29,044 nt of DNA from CAZJRB01 sp964547995 (GCA_964547995.1 CAZJRB010000099.1:1-29044), one strand, 5' to 3'. Counted from the first letter of the stretch, positions 13,633 through 22,562 are shown. Notes: generated from the sequence alone by a model not told the origin. Numbers and translations: made by a program.

Positions 13633-15417
13633 CTACTCTCCGCTTCCACCGTCCTCCGAAGGCTCCTGCCCCAACGGATTGAGATACTCCACGCCCGGGT
13701 AATCCTCCCGCGACATCGGCGGGCCGGTGATCTCGGCGGCCAGGCGGCGGCCGACCAGCGCCGGGTCGTCATCCGCCATCGGCTTCGGCTCGCCGGGCCC
13801 CTCCTGGTGCATGTGCAACGTTCGCGTGGGGAACGCAAACGAAACACCCAACTCCTCGGCCAGCCGAAGGATGTCGCAGAAGAGACGGTGCCGCTCGCGA
13901 AGTTCGACCGCCCAGTCGGGACATTCGAGGAAGCAGTACAAGAGCACGTCGAGCGAACTGCCGGAGAACTGGTTGAAATAGACGTGGTAGTAGTCCTTGC
14001 GGGTATACGGGTGCCGCCGGAGCAGTTCGCGGACACCCTCGCAGAATGCGTCGAGCTTCTCGGGCGGCGTGTCGTATTCAAGGCCGAGCATCGTCTTGAT
14101 CCGCCGGTAGCGGCGGCGCCCCATGTTGTCGACCGTCGCGGTGATCAGCTTGCTGTTAGGTACCGTGATCAGCGAGTTGTAAAAGGTCCTGATCCGGGTG
14201 CTTCGCATACCGACTGTTTCGACCGTGCCTTCCACGCCGTCGGTGACGACCCAATCGCCGATCTCGAAGGGCCGGTCGACCAGGACGGTCACCGAGCCGA
14301 AGAGGTTGGCCAGGGTGTCCTTGGCCGCAAAAGCCAGCGCCAATCCCCCCAATCCCAAGCCGCTCAACAACCCGGCGATCGGCCAGCCGAACGCCTGGGC
14401 AAACGTCACCAGGCCCACGCACGTCACGAAGACCTTAAGCGAACGCGAAACCAGCGGGATGAACACGTCGTCGAATTTCGTTTCCGTGGCTGCCGCCTTG
14501 CGGAGCAAGAAACTCGTCAATAGATCGATCAACCGGAAGGCCGTCCAGATCCCGGCCGCAACCGCAAAGAACTTGATCGCGATAAGCAGCACAACGTATA
14601 CCTGGGGCGAAAGCTCCAACAGGCAGAACCCGCCGTACCACGTCAACGCTCGAACCAGCAACCCGACCGGCTTCCACACCCCCTTCTCGACCTTCCGATC
14701 CACGTCGATCTTTGCAAACCTCAACCACGCCATCGTGAACCGGTCGAGAAGGAACCGGGCGATCCCGTCGGCAATGATCCCCGCAAAAATCACCAGCAGC
14801 AGATAGATCCACTGGCTGTTCGGCAGCAGAAACGCCGTTTGATACCACCAGTCCGGCAGTTGCTTTTCGACCCACGTCTGTTGGACCACCGGCCGGCGGT
14901 CGCGAACCGCGTCGTATAGCTCCTTGATGTCGCGGACCGTGGCCGGGGTGAAACGCCAGGCGCCGTCGTCACATCGGCCGATCGCCACCGGCGGCAACCC
15001 CGCCTCGGATAGTACCAGGCAGGTTCCCCCGCCCGGATCATCGCTGATCGACTCGGTATCGATTTCCGCGATCCTGTCGAGCGCCTTCTTCAGCTCAAAA
15101 GCAAGCTCTTCCCGCTTGGGTTGGGTGAGTTCCGGCGACTTGGACCAATCCAGACACCCGGTTGCGGAGGCGAATTTGCGTGCCTTGATGTCGGCCAAGA
15201 ACCGTTTCACCGTCGCCCGGGCGCTGGAAAGCGACTCCGGCGGCTTGGCGGGGATTTGGGTGGCTTCGGCCGCCGCGGCCTCGCCTGCCCCGGCGGGTTC
15301 GGCCCCCGGTTTCTCCCGGGCCTTGGCCGGGGAAACCGCTCTGAGGATCGCTTCCTCCTGGCCAAAAGCCGGCAAAGCAACCGACAATACGGCAATAACG
15401 ATTAGACTGCGGCGCAT
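13633..15417 (-). CDS. MscS-family mechanosensitive ion channel
   Basis: The product is 594 aa. A Sec signal peptide (1-20) is followed by an Ala/Pro-rich stretch and a periplasmic domain (about 60-190). Transmembrane segments lie near 202-224, 255-298 and 322-345. The MscS pore helix follows at about 345-375, Gly/Ala-rich with GLGLGGLALAFAAKDTLAN, then the beta domain (DRPFEIGDWV, VETVGMRSTRIRT, VPNSKL) and a cytoplasmic C-terminal domain. MscS channels open under membrane tension to release solutes on hypo-osmotic shock. The extra N-terminal domain makes it larger than E. coli MscS (286 aa), as in MscK/YbdG-like relatives. ATG 15417 has a perfect AGGAGG ribosome site. A small membrane-protein gene ends 45 bp upstream on the same strand and may be co-transcribed. 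Confidence 0.92.
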   Translation of the reverse strand: MRRSLIVIAVLSVALPAFGQEEAILRAVSPAKAREKPGAEPAGAGEAAAAEATQIPAKPPESLSSARATVKRFLADIKARKFASATGCLDWSKSPELTQPKREELAFELKKALDRIAEIDTESISDDPGGGTCLVLSEAGLPPVAIGRCDDGAWRFTPATVRDIKELYDAVRDRRPVVQQTWVEKQLPDWWYQTAFLLPNSQWIYLLLVIFAGIIADGIARFLLDRFTMAWLRFAKIDVDRKVEKGVWKPVGLLVRALTWYGGFCLLELSPQVYVVLLIAIKFFAVAAGIWTAFRLIDLLTSFLLRKAAATETKFDDVFIPLVSRSLKVFVTCVGLVTFAQAFGWPIAGLLSGLGLGGLALAFAAKDTLANLFGSVTVLVDRPFEIGDWVVTDGVEGTVETVGMRSTRIRTFYNSLITVPNSKLITATVDNMGRRRYRRIKTMLGLEYDTPPEKLDAFCEGVRELLRRHPYTRKDYYHVYFNQFSGSSLDVLLYCFLECPDWAVELRERHRLFCDILRLAEELGVSFAFPTRTLHMHQEGPGEPKPMADDDPALVGRRLAAEITGPPMSREDYPGVEYLNPLGQEPSEDGGSGE

Positions 15418-15462
15418 GACGTTCCTCCTGGCAGAGCGGTTGTCGCGTACGGCAAACTCGGA

Positions 15463-15735
15463 TCAATGAGTTCGAGACCGAGGGTGTCCGAATGCCCAGT
15501 GTGCCAGATTCGGCCAATCTTGGGAAGGGGCCGCCGACCGGACATTCGAGGCAGGGACAACGGACTTCGGCGGCGGAGCGCACCGCACCTCTCGGGTTGC
15601 GTAGAGCAGCATCTTGACCAGCAAGACGGCGACGATCAACGCAACCGCAAATATCACGAGAAGGCCCAAGCAGCCGGCCTTGGCGCCGGCGCCCGGAGAT
15701 CCCCCCGGCAATCCGGTAAACATGGCAAGAATCAT
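15463..15735 (-). CDS. Small hypothetical single-pass membrane protein
   Basis: The product is about 90 aa. A Gly/Pro-rich N-terminus leads to one long hydrophobic helix (CLGLLVIFAVALIVAVLLV), then ATREVRCAPPP and a polar tail. Third codon positions are GC-rich through the frame, as expected of a real gene here. The start is uncertain: ATG 15735 has only a short GCGGA before it, and ATG 15723 is an alternative. No family is recognised. It lies directly upstream of the MscS-like gene on the same strand, so an accessory role for the channel is possible but only suggested by position. Confidence 0.45.
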   Translation of the reverse strand: MILAMFTGLPGGSPGAGAKAGCLGLLVIFAVALIVAVLLVKMLLYATREVRCAPPPKSVVPASNVRSAAPSQDWPNLAHWAFGHPRSRTH

Positions 15736-15917
15736 TTCCGCGAGTGTTTCAACGTCTTCGGTTTCCAGGGAACCAGAGGAACACACCGGAGAGCATGGCC
15801 AAGCGCCCGGTACGATTTTGGGTAAGCGCGAAGGCGATTTCCACCCCTCTTTTGTGGAAACAACGGCCCACCAAGTGTATTTTTGGCCGACATCTATCCT
15901 TTTCCTCCCGGTCGCGC

Positions 15918-15923
15918 TATAAT
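15918..15923 (+). promoter_or_regulatory. Consensus -10 element before the cytochrome c maturation genes
   Basis: TATAAT lies 27 bases upstream of the ATG at 15951. I cannot find a convincing -35 at normal spacing, so this is only a candidate. It supports a start no earlier than 15951 for the ResB-like protein. Confidence 0.35.
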
Positions 15924-15950
15924 AGAAGGGCATTCCCGATTCCTTCCAAC

Positions 15951-18050
15951 ATGATTCCTTCCACCATGCCGAGCCGGTCTATGGCTTCCGCCCCGGAAAC
16001 CCCGTCCGATCATGCTCCACCAGTGCCGAACGAATCCCGGCCGAAGCCGTTTGCCCGGCGCGTTTTTCGGGCGCTGGCGTCGCTGCAACTGGCCGTCGTG
16101 CTGATCGCCACGTTTACGATCTTGCTGGCGTGGGCCACGTTTGTCGAGAACCGGTACAACGCCAAGGCGGCAGGATTCGGGATCTACGGAACGTGGTGGT
16201 TTGGTTTGCTCGGTGCTCTTCTGGCCTTGAATGTCTTCTGTGCCGCCGCGATCCGGTTTCCATGGAAGAAACGTCAAACCGGATTCGTGATTACGCATCT
16301 CGGACTACTGGTGCTGTTGGGCGGTTGCCTGGTCACTCGTCTCGGCGGGGTCGATGCCAGACCCGGGGTTGGGGTTATCGAGGGGATGTCGTCGTCCCGC
16401 GTGTACGAAGACACGATGCACTTTAATCTGGAGATCCTTCCCAAGGAACCCGAAGAAGACGGGCAATCGATCGTCGTGCCGTTCCGGGCGGGCCCCTTCA
16501 ACTGGAGCGATTATGGGACGTCGCTACTTCCCCGCCAGGGAAAGCGGTTCTGGTTCCCGTGGCGGTTGACCTCTCGCGACCGGGGCGTTCTGTATGACCA
16601 AGACGGGATCACGCTCGAAGTGCTCGACTACTGCGCCGATTCAAGAACGATCCCGATACCGCGGATCGTGCTCCAGGTGCAAGGCTGGTCCAAGTCGCGG
16701 CACGGAATGATGGCCAACCGCTCGCAGAAGGCTTCCTTGCGCGTGGTCCGGAGCGGGCCGCACGGGAAGGGCTTGAAATACGGCGTCGGCAGCCGCGAGG
16801 TCTTCTCGGACAACGGGCGAATCCTCTTCTGGATGACCGGCGACGAGGACGAACTCGAGGCGTTCCGCCAATCGAAGCCCGAGGAGCCCTTGGGCAAGGG
16901 CGGCCAAATCGTCTTCTATACCGGCGGCAATACCTACCGGCTCTCCATCGAGGATTTTCAAAAGGAACCCCGGAAGCCGTTGGGGAATACCGGCATCGAG
17001 ATCGAGTTGGTCGGGCTGGATCCCCGCATGATTTCCGCGGAATTCGAGGTACACGGGACCGACGGCCGGCCCCAGCCGATGAAGCTGTTCGCCGACATGC
17101 CCGAGTTCAATCGGCACGACTACCGCAACGGCGTTTTCGGCACCTACTGGTACGATACGTCGCGGCATTCGCCCGAGAGCGAGGAGCCGGTACGGCGAGG
17201 CCCCGCGGTGCCGCGAATCGATATACTCCAGGGCCCCGACGGCAAGCTGTTCTATCGCGCGTGGCGCAGCCCGAAGCTTGAAACAATCGCCGAGTTGCCC
17301 GCGGAAGGCCGGGAGGTCGTCGCTTTTGCCGATTCCCCGAACAAGGTGACCTTTCGTGTTCTGGAATTCATTCCGTCGGAGAAGCCGGGCGACATGATCA
17401 TTCCGCGTCCTTTCGACAAGAAAAGGGAAAAGGAGGGCATAACCACCCGCCTGGCCCAATTACGGCTGACGGTCGACGGCCATACCGAGGAGTTCTGGCT
17501 GAAGGGACACCCGATCGATCCGTCCGGCCTGTACGGCGACATGAACGAGTACAAGACCATCGAGGGAGAAGACCGTCGCGTCAAGGTAAGCATGTCGCGC
17601 GACGAGTTCGATCTCGGTTTCGAGATTTTTCTCCGCAAGTTCGAGATGAAATTGGATCCGGGTACCAGCCAGCCTTCGGACTATTCGAGCCTGGTCGATT
17701 TTGTCGAGGTCGATCGGGACGGCCGGGAACAACGGCAGAAAAACGTCCTGATTACCATGAACCAACCGAAGGACTTTTCCGATCCGAACTCGGGGCGGTC
17801 GTACCGGCTGTTCCAGGAAAGTTATCGTCCGCCGTGGAAACGAGGAGATCCGATCTTCCACAAGTTGGTCGAGGGCAGCGACTACGACCGCGAGAAGCTG
17901 TGGCTGTCGTGGCTCTCGGTCAACTACGATCCGGGCCGTGGCTTGAAGTATCTCGGGTGCCTGCTGATCGTGATCGGGATTGCGGTGATGTACTACATGA
18001 ACCTGCGCAGCCGCCGCTCGCGGCAACCGGCGACTTCCCAAAAACGATGA
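15951..18050 (+). CDS. ResB/CcsB-like cytochrome c biogenesis protein
   Basis: The product is 699 aa. Three N-terminal membrane segments are visible (LASLQLAVVLIATFTILLAW, WWFGLLGALLALNVFCAAA, and GFVITHLGLLVLLGGCLV), followed by a long extracytoplasmic domain (about 125-665) and a last helix near the C-terminus (GCLLIVIGIAVMYYMNL) with a basic tail. This order is typical of ResB/Ccs1, the partner of CcsA in System II, which delivers and attaches heme to apocytochrome c on the outer face of the membrane. The start is uncertain: ATG 15951 follows a TATAAT by a short leader, while 15966 and 15981 are in-frame alternatives, and none has a clear ribosome site. The CcsA-like gene follows after 131 bp on the same strand, which supports the assignment. 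Confidence 0.88.
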   Translation: MIPSTMPSRSMASAPETPSDHAPPVPNESRPKPFARRVFRALASLQLAVVLIATFTILLAWATFVENRYNAKAAGFGIYGTWWFGLLGALLALNVFCAAAIRFPWKKRQTGFVITHLGLLVLLGGCLVTRLGGVDARPGVGVIEGMSSSRVYEDTMHFNLEILPKEPEEDGQSIVVPFRAGPFNWSDYGTSLLPRQGKRFWFPWRLTSRDRGVLYDQDGITLEVLDYCADSRTIPIPRIVLQVQGWSKSRHGMMANRSQKASLRVVRSGPHGKGLKYGVGSREVFSDNGRILFWMTGDEDELEAFRQSKPEEPLGKGGQIVFYTGGNTYRLSIEDFQKEPRKPLGNTGIEIELVGLDPRMISAEFEVHGTDGRPQPMKLFADMPEFNRHDYRNGVFGTYWYDTSRHSPESEEPVRRGPAVPRIDILQGPDGKLFYRAWRSPKLETIAELPAEGREVVAFADSPNKVTFRVLEFIPSEKPGDMIIPRPFDKKREKEGITTRLAQLRLTVDGHTEEFWLKGHPIDPSGLYGDMNEYKTIEGEDRRVKVSMSRDEFDLGFEIFLRKFEMKLDPGTSQPSDYSSLVDFVEVDRDGREQRQKNVLITMNQPKDFSDPNSGRSYRLFQESYRPPWKRGDPIFHKLVEGSDYDREKLWLSWLSVNYDPGRGLKYLGCLLIVIGIAVMYYMNLRSRRSRQPATSQKR

Positions 18051-18075
18051 TTTAGAGACTATCCCAATACGTCCT

Positions 18076-18142
18076 CCCCTCGCCCCGCTTGCGGGGAGAG
18101 GGGCCGGGGGTGAGGGGTTCTGGACGGATTGACAATCCGTCC
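18076..18142. repeat. Two palindromic stem-loops between the ccs genes
   Basis: A GC-rich hairpin (18076-18103, arms CCCCT.GCCCCGC and GCGGGG..AGGGG with a TT apex) is followed by a perfect 9-bp stem, GGACGGATT-GAC-AATCCGTCC (18122-18142). The ribosome site of the next gene begins about 25 bp later. They may slow or end transcription between the two genes, or they may be mobile palindromic repeats. Confidence 0.6.
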
Positions 18143-18181
18143 TACGATTTGGTTTCTGCAACAAACGGATGAAGGAACGGC

Positions 18182-21061
18182 ATGTTTTTCCAAAGGATAT
18201 TTCCGTGGGCCGCGCTGTTGCTGATTGGGTGCGGCGCGTGCCTGGCCGCTGAGCCCGGCGACCTGGATTGGAACGTGTGGGAACGGATGCCGGTGTTTGG
18301 CCGGGGGCGGATCATGCCGCTCGACACGGTTGCGAGGTCAGCGGTCGACGAGATTTGCGGGCGCAAAAGCCCGGAGCTTAGCTTGGACGGCGCCGCGCCT
18401 TCGAGCAACCCCAAAGCCCCGCCACCGCCCGAAGCCGAAGTGCTTTTCCCCGGCGGCAAGGCCCGCAAGTTCCGCGCATCGGAACTGTTGTTCAGTTGGC
18501 TCGTCGAGCCCGAGCGATGGCAGCGGGTGCCGCTGCTGCACGCCGAATACGAAGCCCTGCGCAAGGACATGCTCGATCTGCCGATCACGGCGAACGGGCG
18601 ACGGTTGAAGCACGTTTCGCCGAGCCAGCTCGAAGACGCCGAGTTCAGCAATCAGATCGCCGAAATCGCGCAGAAGCAGCTCGAAGCCGCCCGCAAGGAC
18701 AAGGTCTACCGTCTTTCTCGCGTCGAGAAAAAGGCGACCGACCTGTCGGATGCCAAGCAGCGGTTCCAACGCTTGTCCTTCCGGCCGGCCGAACCGCTCG
18801 GTCTTCATGGCCGCCTGTGGAACAAGCTGCGAGACCTGTTCGAAACCTGGCAGATGGCGGGACCCGATTTGAACCGATGGAGACAGATGCGGCCGGGCGA
18901 CAAGACCAGCGAGCAGATCGCCGCAGTCCAGAAGGCAATGGGCGATCTGGAGAGGCTATTGCAGGGGGAGAAATTGACCGTCGCCGACATGGAGCCGGCG
19001 CTTCTCGCTCTGCGCAAATCCTCCGGCGCCATGGCCGGGCAGTTCGACGCGTTTCACGTTCGAATGGCGAAAGATCCGCCCAAGCCGGGCCAGTTACCCG
19101 AGGGTACGGCGATATGGATCAACCAAATCGCTGCACTCACCAAGCGAATGGCGCGGCAAGCGACCGACGCCCACCTGGCCCTCTACGACCATGGCCAGAC
19201 GCTCAGGCTGGTTCCGGCATTGAATGTGGCGGCTCTGGAAGCCGACCGCGATCGAGAAGACGATGCCCAACCGTGGCTCAACTTCGAGACGATCCTGTAC
19301 GGTTCGCCCGACGTACTGGAGGGCTACCCGCAGTCGAAAATCGCGCAAGTCCGCGAGGCCTTCGATGCCGTGAAGCGGGTATACCTCGACCGCGGCAGTC
19401 CGGATCGGAGGGAACGATTCGCCGCGGCGATGGAGAACTTCGCCGCCGCGGTACGCGAGTTGGGCGAAGCAATCGAACCGCTCCGGGTGAAACTGCCCAT
19501 CCGAAACAAGGACGAATCGCTCATCGAACTAACCGCCTATCCCGAGCCCGGTGCCACCGACGTCGAGGTGCGCTACAACCGGTCCGATCCGTTCCTGTGG
19601 GCTTGGGTGGTCAGCTTGTGTGCCACGATTTGCTTTGCCATGACGTTCGGCTGGCTCCGCAAACCGATGTTCTGGGCGGGAATGGTGGTGCTGGTGATCG
19701 CCCAGACGCTGTTCATCTACGGATTTGTCCTCCGAGTGCGCATTACCGGTTTTGTCCCGGTGACGAACATGTTCGAGACGGTCGTGTTCGTTGCCCTGAC
19801 GGTGGCTGCACTCGGCGTGTGGTTTACGCTCCTGCCGCTGATCTGGCCGGGACTGAGCCTCGCATGGCGGTGGACCGCGGCGCCGTGGATTGCCGAAGCC
19901 GCGAAATCGGCCGACGCAGAGGATCATCGCGGCGAACCAGGGAAACTTCCAGGCGAGCCTGTGCGTTGGGGTATATTCATTCTGCGGATCGTGTTGATCG
20001 CTGCCGTTGCGTACGTCATGCTGTTTTTCGATTACAGTGCCGGCGAAAAGATGACCGTTCTTTCACTGTTTCCGAAGACCGGCGTCGGTTCGTCGATTCC
20101 CACGGCCAATGCGCTGTTGACGTGGGCGGTCGGGCTGGGCGTTCTGGCGGCGTCCGCGTGGTTCGTGCCGCGGGCAATCCTGGCCGTTGTTTTGGCCGTC
20201 GGCCTGGTCCCGCATACGCTGGCAAAGCGGGGAATAGCGGAACCGCTCGAACAAGTGTACGCTCGAAAACAGTTCGTCGCCGTTGGGGCCGCCGTCGCGT
20301 TTTTCGCCGCGATGCTCGCTTACTTCGCCCCCATATTCCGTAGCGATGTCGGTTTGTCGATGGCGGCCGTGGTCCGCAACAACTTCTGGTTGGCACTGCA
20401 CGTGCTCTCGATCACGGCAAGCTACGGCGCGGCCGCGCTGGCCTGGGGATTGGGGAACATCGCGCTGGGATACTATTTGTTTGGGAATTACCGCGATCCG
20501 CGGGTAGCCCTGTCCGAGTCGGGTTCTCAAGAGTCGCCGCCCCCAACACGGGCTGACAAGCAGCCCGTGCCACCCGACAAGCAGCCCGTGCCACCCGACC
20601 GCAAACACTTCCGCCGCCCGCCGGAAGCCTGTGCAACGCTGGCCCGCTTCCAATACAAAGCGATGCAGGTGGCCGTGCTGTTGCTGGCCGCCGGCACCAT
20701 CCTCGGCGGGCTGTGGGCCGACGTTTCCTGGGGACGCTTTTGGGGGTGGGACCCCAAAGAGGTCTGGGCGCTGATCTCGCTGCTGGTCTACATGGTCATC
20801 CTCCACGGCCGCCACGTCCGATGGTTCGGCGATTTCGGCCTGACCGTCGGTTCCGTGCTCGGGCTGACTGCCGTGGTTTGGGCATGGTACGGGGTCAACT
20901 ATCTCATGCCCGGCGGACTGCACTCGTACGGCGAGGGTACCGGCGGACAAATTCCCGTACTGGGCACCATGTGTCTGAATTGGATTTACGTCGGTATTGC
21001 CGCCGCGCAATACAATTTGGGAATCCGCACGAGTGTTCCCTCGGACGCTCGTTCCGATTAG
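18182..21061 (+). CDS. CcsA-like (ResC) cytochrome c assembly protein with a large N-terminal exported domain
   Basis: The product is 959 aa, against roughly 300-400 for ordinary CcsA. A signal sequence (1-22; LLIGC also resembles a lipobox) leads to an exported, largely helical region up to about residue 470. Multiple membrane helices follow. The heme-handling tryptophan-rich WWD motif appears near 850-865 as WGRFWGWDPKEVWAL, and a conserved GGLHSYG stretch is close to the C-terminus. CcsA moves heme across the membrane and presents it to apocytochrome c with CcsB. ATG 18182 follows AAGGAAC. A Gln/Pro/Asp-rich insert (about 791-805) is encoded by a tandem 21-bp repeat containing a palindrome. 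The preceding ResB-like gene completes System II. Confidence 0.9.
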   Translation: MFFQRIFPWAALLLIGCGACLAAEPGDLDWNVWERMPVFGRGRIMPLDTVARSAVDEICGRKSPELSLDGAAPSSNPKAPPPPEAEVLFPGGKARKFRASELLFSWLVEPERWQRVPLLHAEYEALRKDMLDLPITANGRRLKHVSPSQLEDAEFSNQIAEIAQKQLEAARKDKVYRLSRVEKKATDLSDAKQRFQRLSFRPAEPLGLHGRLWNKLRDLFETWQMAGPDLNRWRQMRPGDKTSEQIAAVQKAMGDLERLLQGEKLTVADMEPALLALRKSSGAMAGQFDAFHVRMAKDPPKPGQLPEGTAIWINQIAALTKRMARQATDAHLALYDHGQTLRLVPALNVAALEADRDREDDAQPWLNFETILYGSPDVLEGYPQSKIAQVREAFDAVKRVYLDRGSPDRRERFAAAMENFAAAVRELGEAIEPLRVKLPIRNKDESLIELTAYPEPGATDVEVRYNRSDPFLWAWVVSLCATICFAMTFGWLRKPMFWAGMVVLVIAQTLFIYGFVLRVRITGFVPVTNMFETVVFVALTVAALGVWFTLLPLIWPGLSLAWRWTAAPWIAEAAKSADAEDHRGEPGKLPGEPVRWGIFILRIVLIAAVAYVMLFFDYSAGEKMTVLSLFPKTGVGSSIPTANALLTWAVGLGVLAASAWFVPRAILAVVLAVGLVPHTLAKRGIAEPLEQVYARKQFVAVGAAVAFFAAMLAYFAPIFRSDVGLSMAAVVRNNFWLALHVLSITASYGAAALAWGLGNIALGYYLFGNYRDPRVALSESGSQESPPPTRADKQPVPPDKQPVPPDRKHFRRPPEACATLARFQYKAMQVAVLLLAAGTILGGLWADVSWGRFWGWDPKEVWALISLLVYMVILHGRHVRWFGDFGLTVGSVLGLTAVVWAWYGVNYLMPGGLHSYGEGTGGQIPVLGTMCLNWIYVGIAAAQYNLGIRTSVPSDARSD
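20547..20596 (+). repeat. Palindrome and tandem 21-bp repeat inside the ccsA-like gene
   Basis: CACGGGCTG (20547-20555) and CAGCCCGTG (20561-20569) form a perfect 9-bp stem with loop ACAAG. The 21-base unit beginning GACAAGCAGCCC occurs twice in tandem (20555-20575 and 20576-20596). It encodes two copies of DKQPVPP in a soluble loop between membrane helices. Because 21 is a multiple of three the reading frame is kept. Confidence 0.85.
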
Positions 21062-21083
21062 GCGCCCGATGCGGGGCCGCGAC

Positions 21084-21158
21084 GGGGTCTGGTCCAATTT
21101 TCGGCAAGACAGCGTGTTTTTCACGTGAATTGTTGGCCGAAAACTTGGACCTGACCCC
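21084..21158. repeat. REPIN-like inverted pair between convergent genes
   Basis: The left arm GGGGTCTGGTCCAATTTTCG (extending to 21105) and the right arm (21136-21158, reading GGGGTCAGGTCC on the minus strand) are inverted copies with two substitutions and one indel, separated by a 30-nt spacer. GGGGTC(A/T)GG heads are typical of REP sequences moved by RAYT-type transposases. It sits in the 134-bp gap between the ccsA-like and AsmA-like genes and could stop transcription from both sides. Confidence 0.7.
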
Positions 21159-21195
21159 CTCGTTCCACCGCGACGGCCGTTCGCAGCTTTCCGGG

Positions 21196-22542
21196 CTATC
21201 TTTCCACTCCGCGTCCCAATCGGAGCTGGGCGTGCGGCAGCTCCGGCTGTGCCCCGGCCGGCAACTGCACTTCGGGAATCGGCAAATGCCGCATCAACCA
21301 GTCGCTCTGCCGCGTGGCCGGAACTTGGAGCTCGCTTTGCGGCACCAACGTCCGCAGCAAAGCAACGACCGGAAGTAATTCCGCGCCGGGCGCGCCGAGC
21401 AGCGGACACCGATGATCGGCCAGGATGATTCCCGGTTCGGCGGATGCGCATTGCCCTTCCAGTTGCAGACCGCCGGAATGGAGCGTGTAGACAAACGCCA
21501 ATTCATCGTAGACAACCGTGGCATCAAGCTTTTGCAACGGGACCCGTGGAACCAGCCCCAGGCGTTCGACCGACGCGACGACGAGCGAACGGCCGATTGT
21601 ACCGGGTCCGGCCGATAACGTGCCCTTCGCTTCTTCGAGGCGCCCGCGGTGAAACCGGGCCGACTGGATCGACACCTCTGCCATGCCGTTGAGCTTGTGC
21701 GGAAACTGCTCGCTGACGAGCCTTCCCAGGTCAAGATCGAGTAACCGCCCTGCCATTTCGCCGTCCCAATCGCCGGGCAAGCCGCTACCGGGCGTCTGAT
21801 ATGCCGACAACCGGCCGCGGAACCGGCACTGCGGCCCCAAGGAACCGAAAAGGGGAAGCCCCAAGGCCAACACGTCGCACGGGATTTCCACGCTGCCGGT
21901 GTTCAACTCGAAGCCGGTGGCCGGCGGGTCGATTTGACGATTCCTGACCAGGCGGATCTGCACCGGCCCGTCTGCTTCCGCACCAGCCAGCCGGGAATCG
22001 AGCCGGACGTCCGTTCGCTCCGGCAGATTGTCGAGGCTGCCTTGTACTTCGGTAAAGGTCAAAGAGCTGCCCCCGCCGCGAAGTGTGATCCGGTCCGCCG
22101 CCAACCGCACGTGGAGATTGGGGGGACCGGCCTGGTGCCGCAAGAGACGGCCGATCAACGGCTTCAACTTTTCCAGGCCGCCGGGAGCAATCTCCGGTTG
22201 CGAAGCGATCAACACGAGGACACGGATGCGATTCCCCCGCTCGCCGGGCTCTTTCCGCCAACCGGTTTCGACCGACCGGCATCGGAACACCGGCCGGCCC
22301 GTCTCCGGATCGACCAGTTCGAGCCCCTTGTACAGCACCTTGCCGGGACGGGGGTGCTCGACGGCATCGAGCGAGACGTTCAGCCCGAGCTCACGGCCGA
22401 GGCGTTTTGCCTCCGCCGCCGCACGGCCGGGCAAGTGCCGCCCGACGCACCACAGCACGACGAGCACCGTCGGCGCCACACAGAGCGCAAAGAACCCCGC
22501 AATGCAGATTTGCCGTCGCGTTTTGTCGTAGAGTTGGAACAT
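21196..22542 (-). CDS. Membrane-anchored hypothetical protein, possibly AsmA-like
   Basis: The product is 448 aa. A single N-terminal transmembrane segment (about 12-33, GFFALCVAPTVLVVLWCVG) follows a basic start, so the rest probably faces the periplasm. The next stretch (LGLNVSLDAVEHPRPGKVLY, then LVDPETGRPVFRCRSVE) has the rhythm of AsmA/DUF3971-type proteins, where strands describe a long beta groove. The remainder is beta-rich with no catalytic motif. AsmA-like proteins take part in lipid transport and envelope maintenance; that function is only an inference from pattern. ATG 22542 is preceded by GGGAACAAGG. It lies downstream of aroC on the same strand but is separated from it by a 106-bp palindromic element. 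Confidence 0.65.
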   Translation of the reverse strand: MFQLYDKTRRQICIAGFFALCVAPTVLVVLWCVGRHLPGRAAAEAKRLGRELGLNVSLDAVEHPRPGKVLYKGLELVDPETGRPVFRCRSVETGWRKEPGERGNRIRVLVLIASQPEIAPGGLEKLKPLIGRLLRHQAGPPNLHVRLAADRITLRGGGSSLTFTEVQGSLDNLPERTDVRLDSRLAGAEADGPVQIRLVRNRQIDPPATGFELNTGSVEIPCDVLALGLPLFGSLGPQCRFRGRLSAYQTPGSGLPGDWDGEMAGRLLDLDLGRLVSEQFPHKLNGMAEVSIQSARFHRGRLEEAKGTLSAGPGTIGRSLVVASVERLGLVPRVPLQKLDATVVYDELAFVYTLHSGGLQLEGQCASAEPGIILADHRCPLLGAPGAELLPVVALLRTLVPQSELQVPATRQSDWLMRHLPIPEVQLPAGAQPELPHAQLRLGRGVER

Positions 22543-22562
22543 CCTTGTTCCCTTGTTCCTTG

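Noticed and set aside
13475..13702. Short overlapping plus-strand frames before the MscS-like gene end
   Set aside because: They have no ribosome site, use Cys- and Arg-rich composition and overlap the channel gene's C-terminus antisense.
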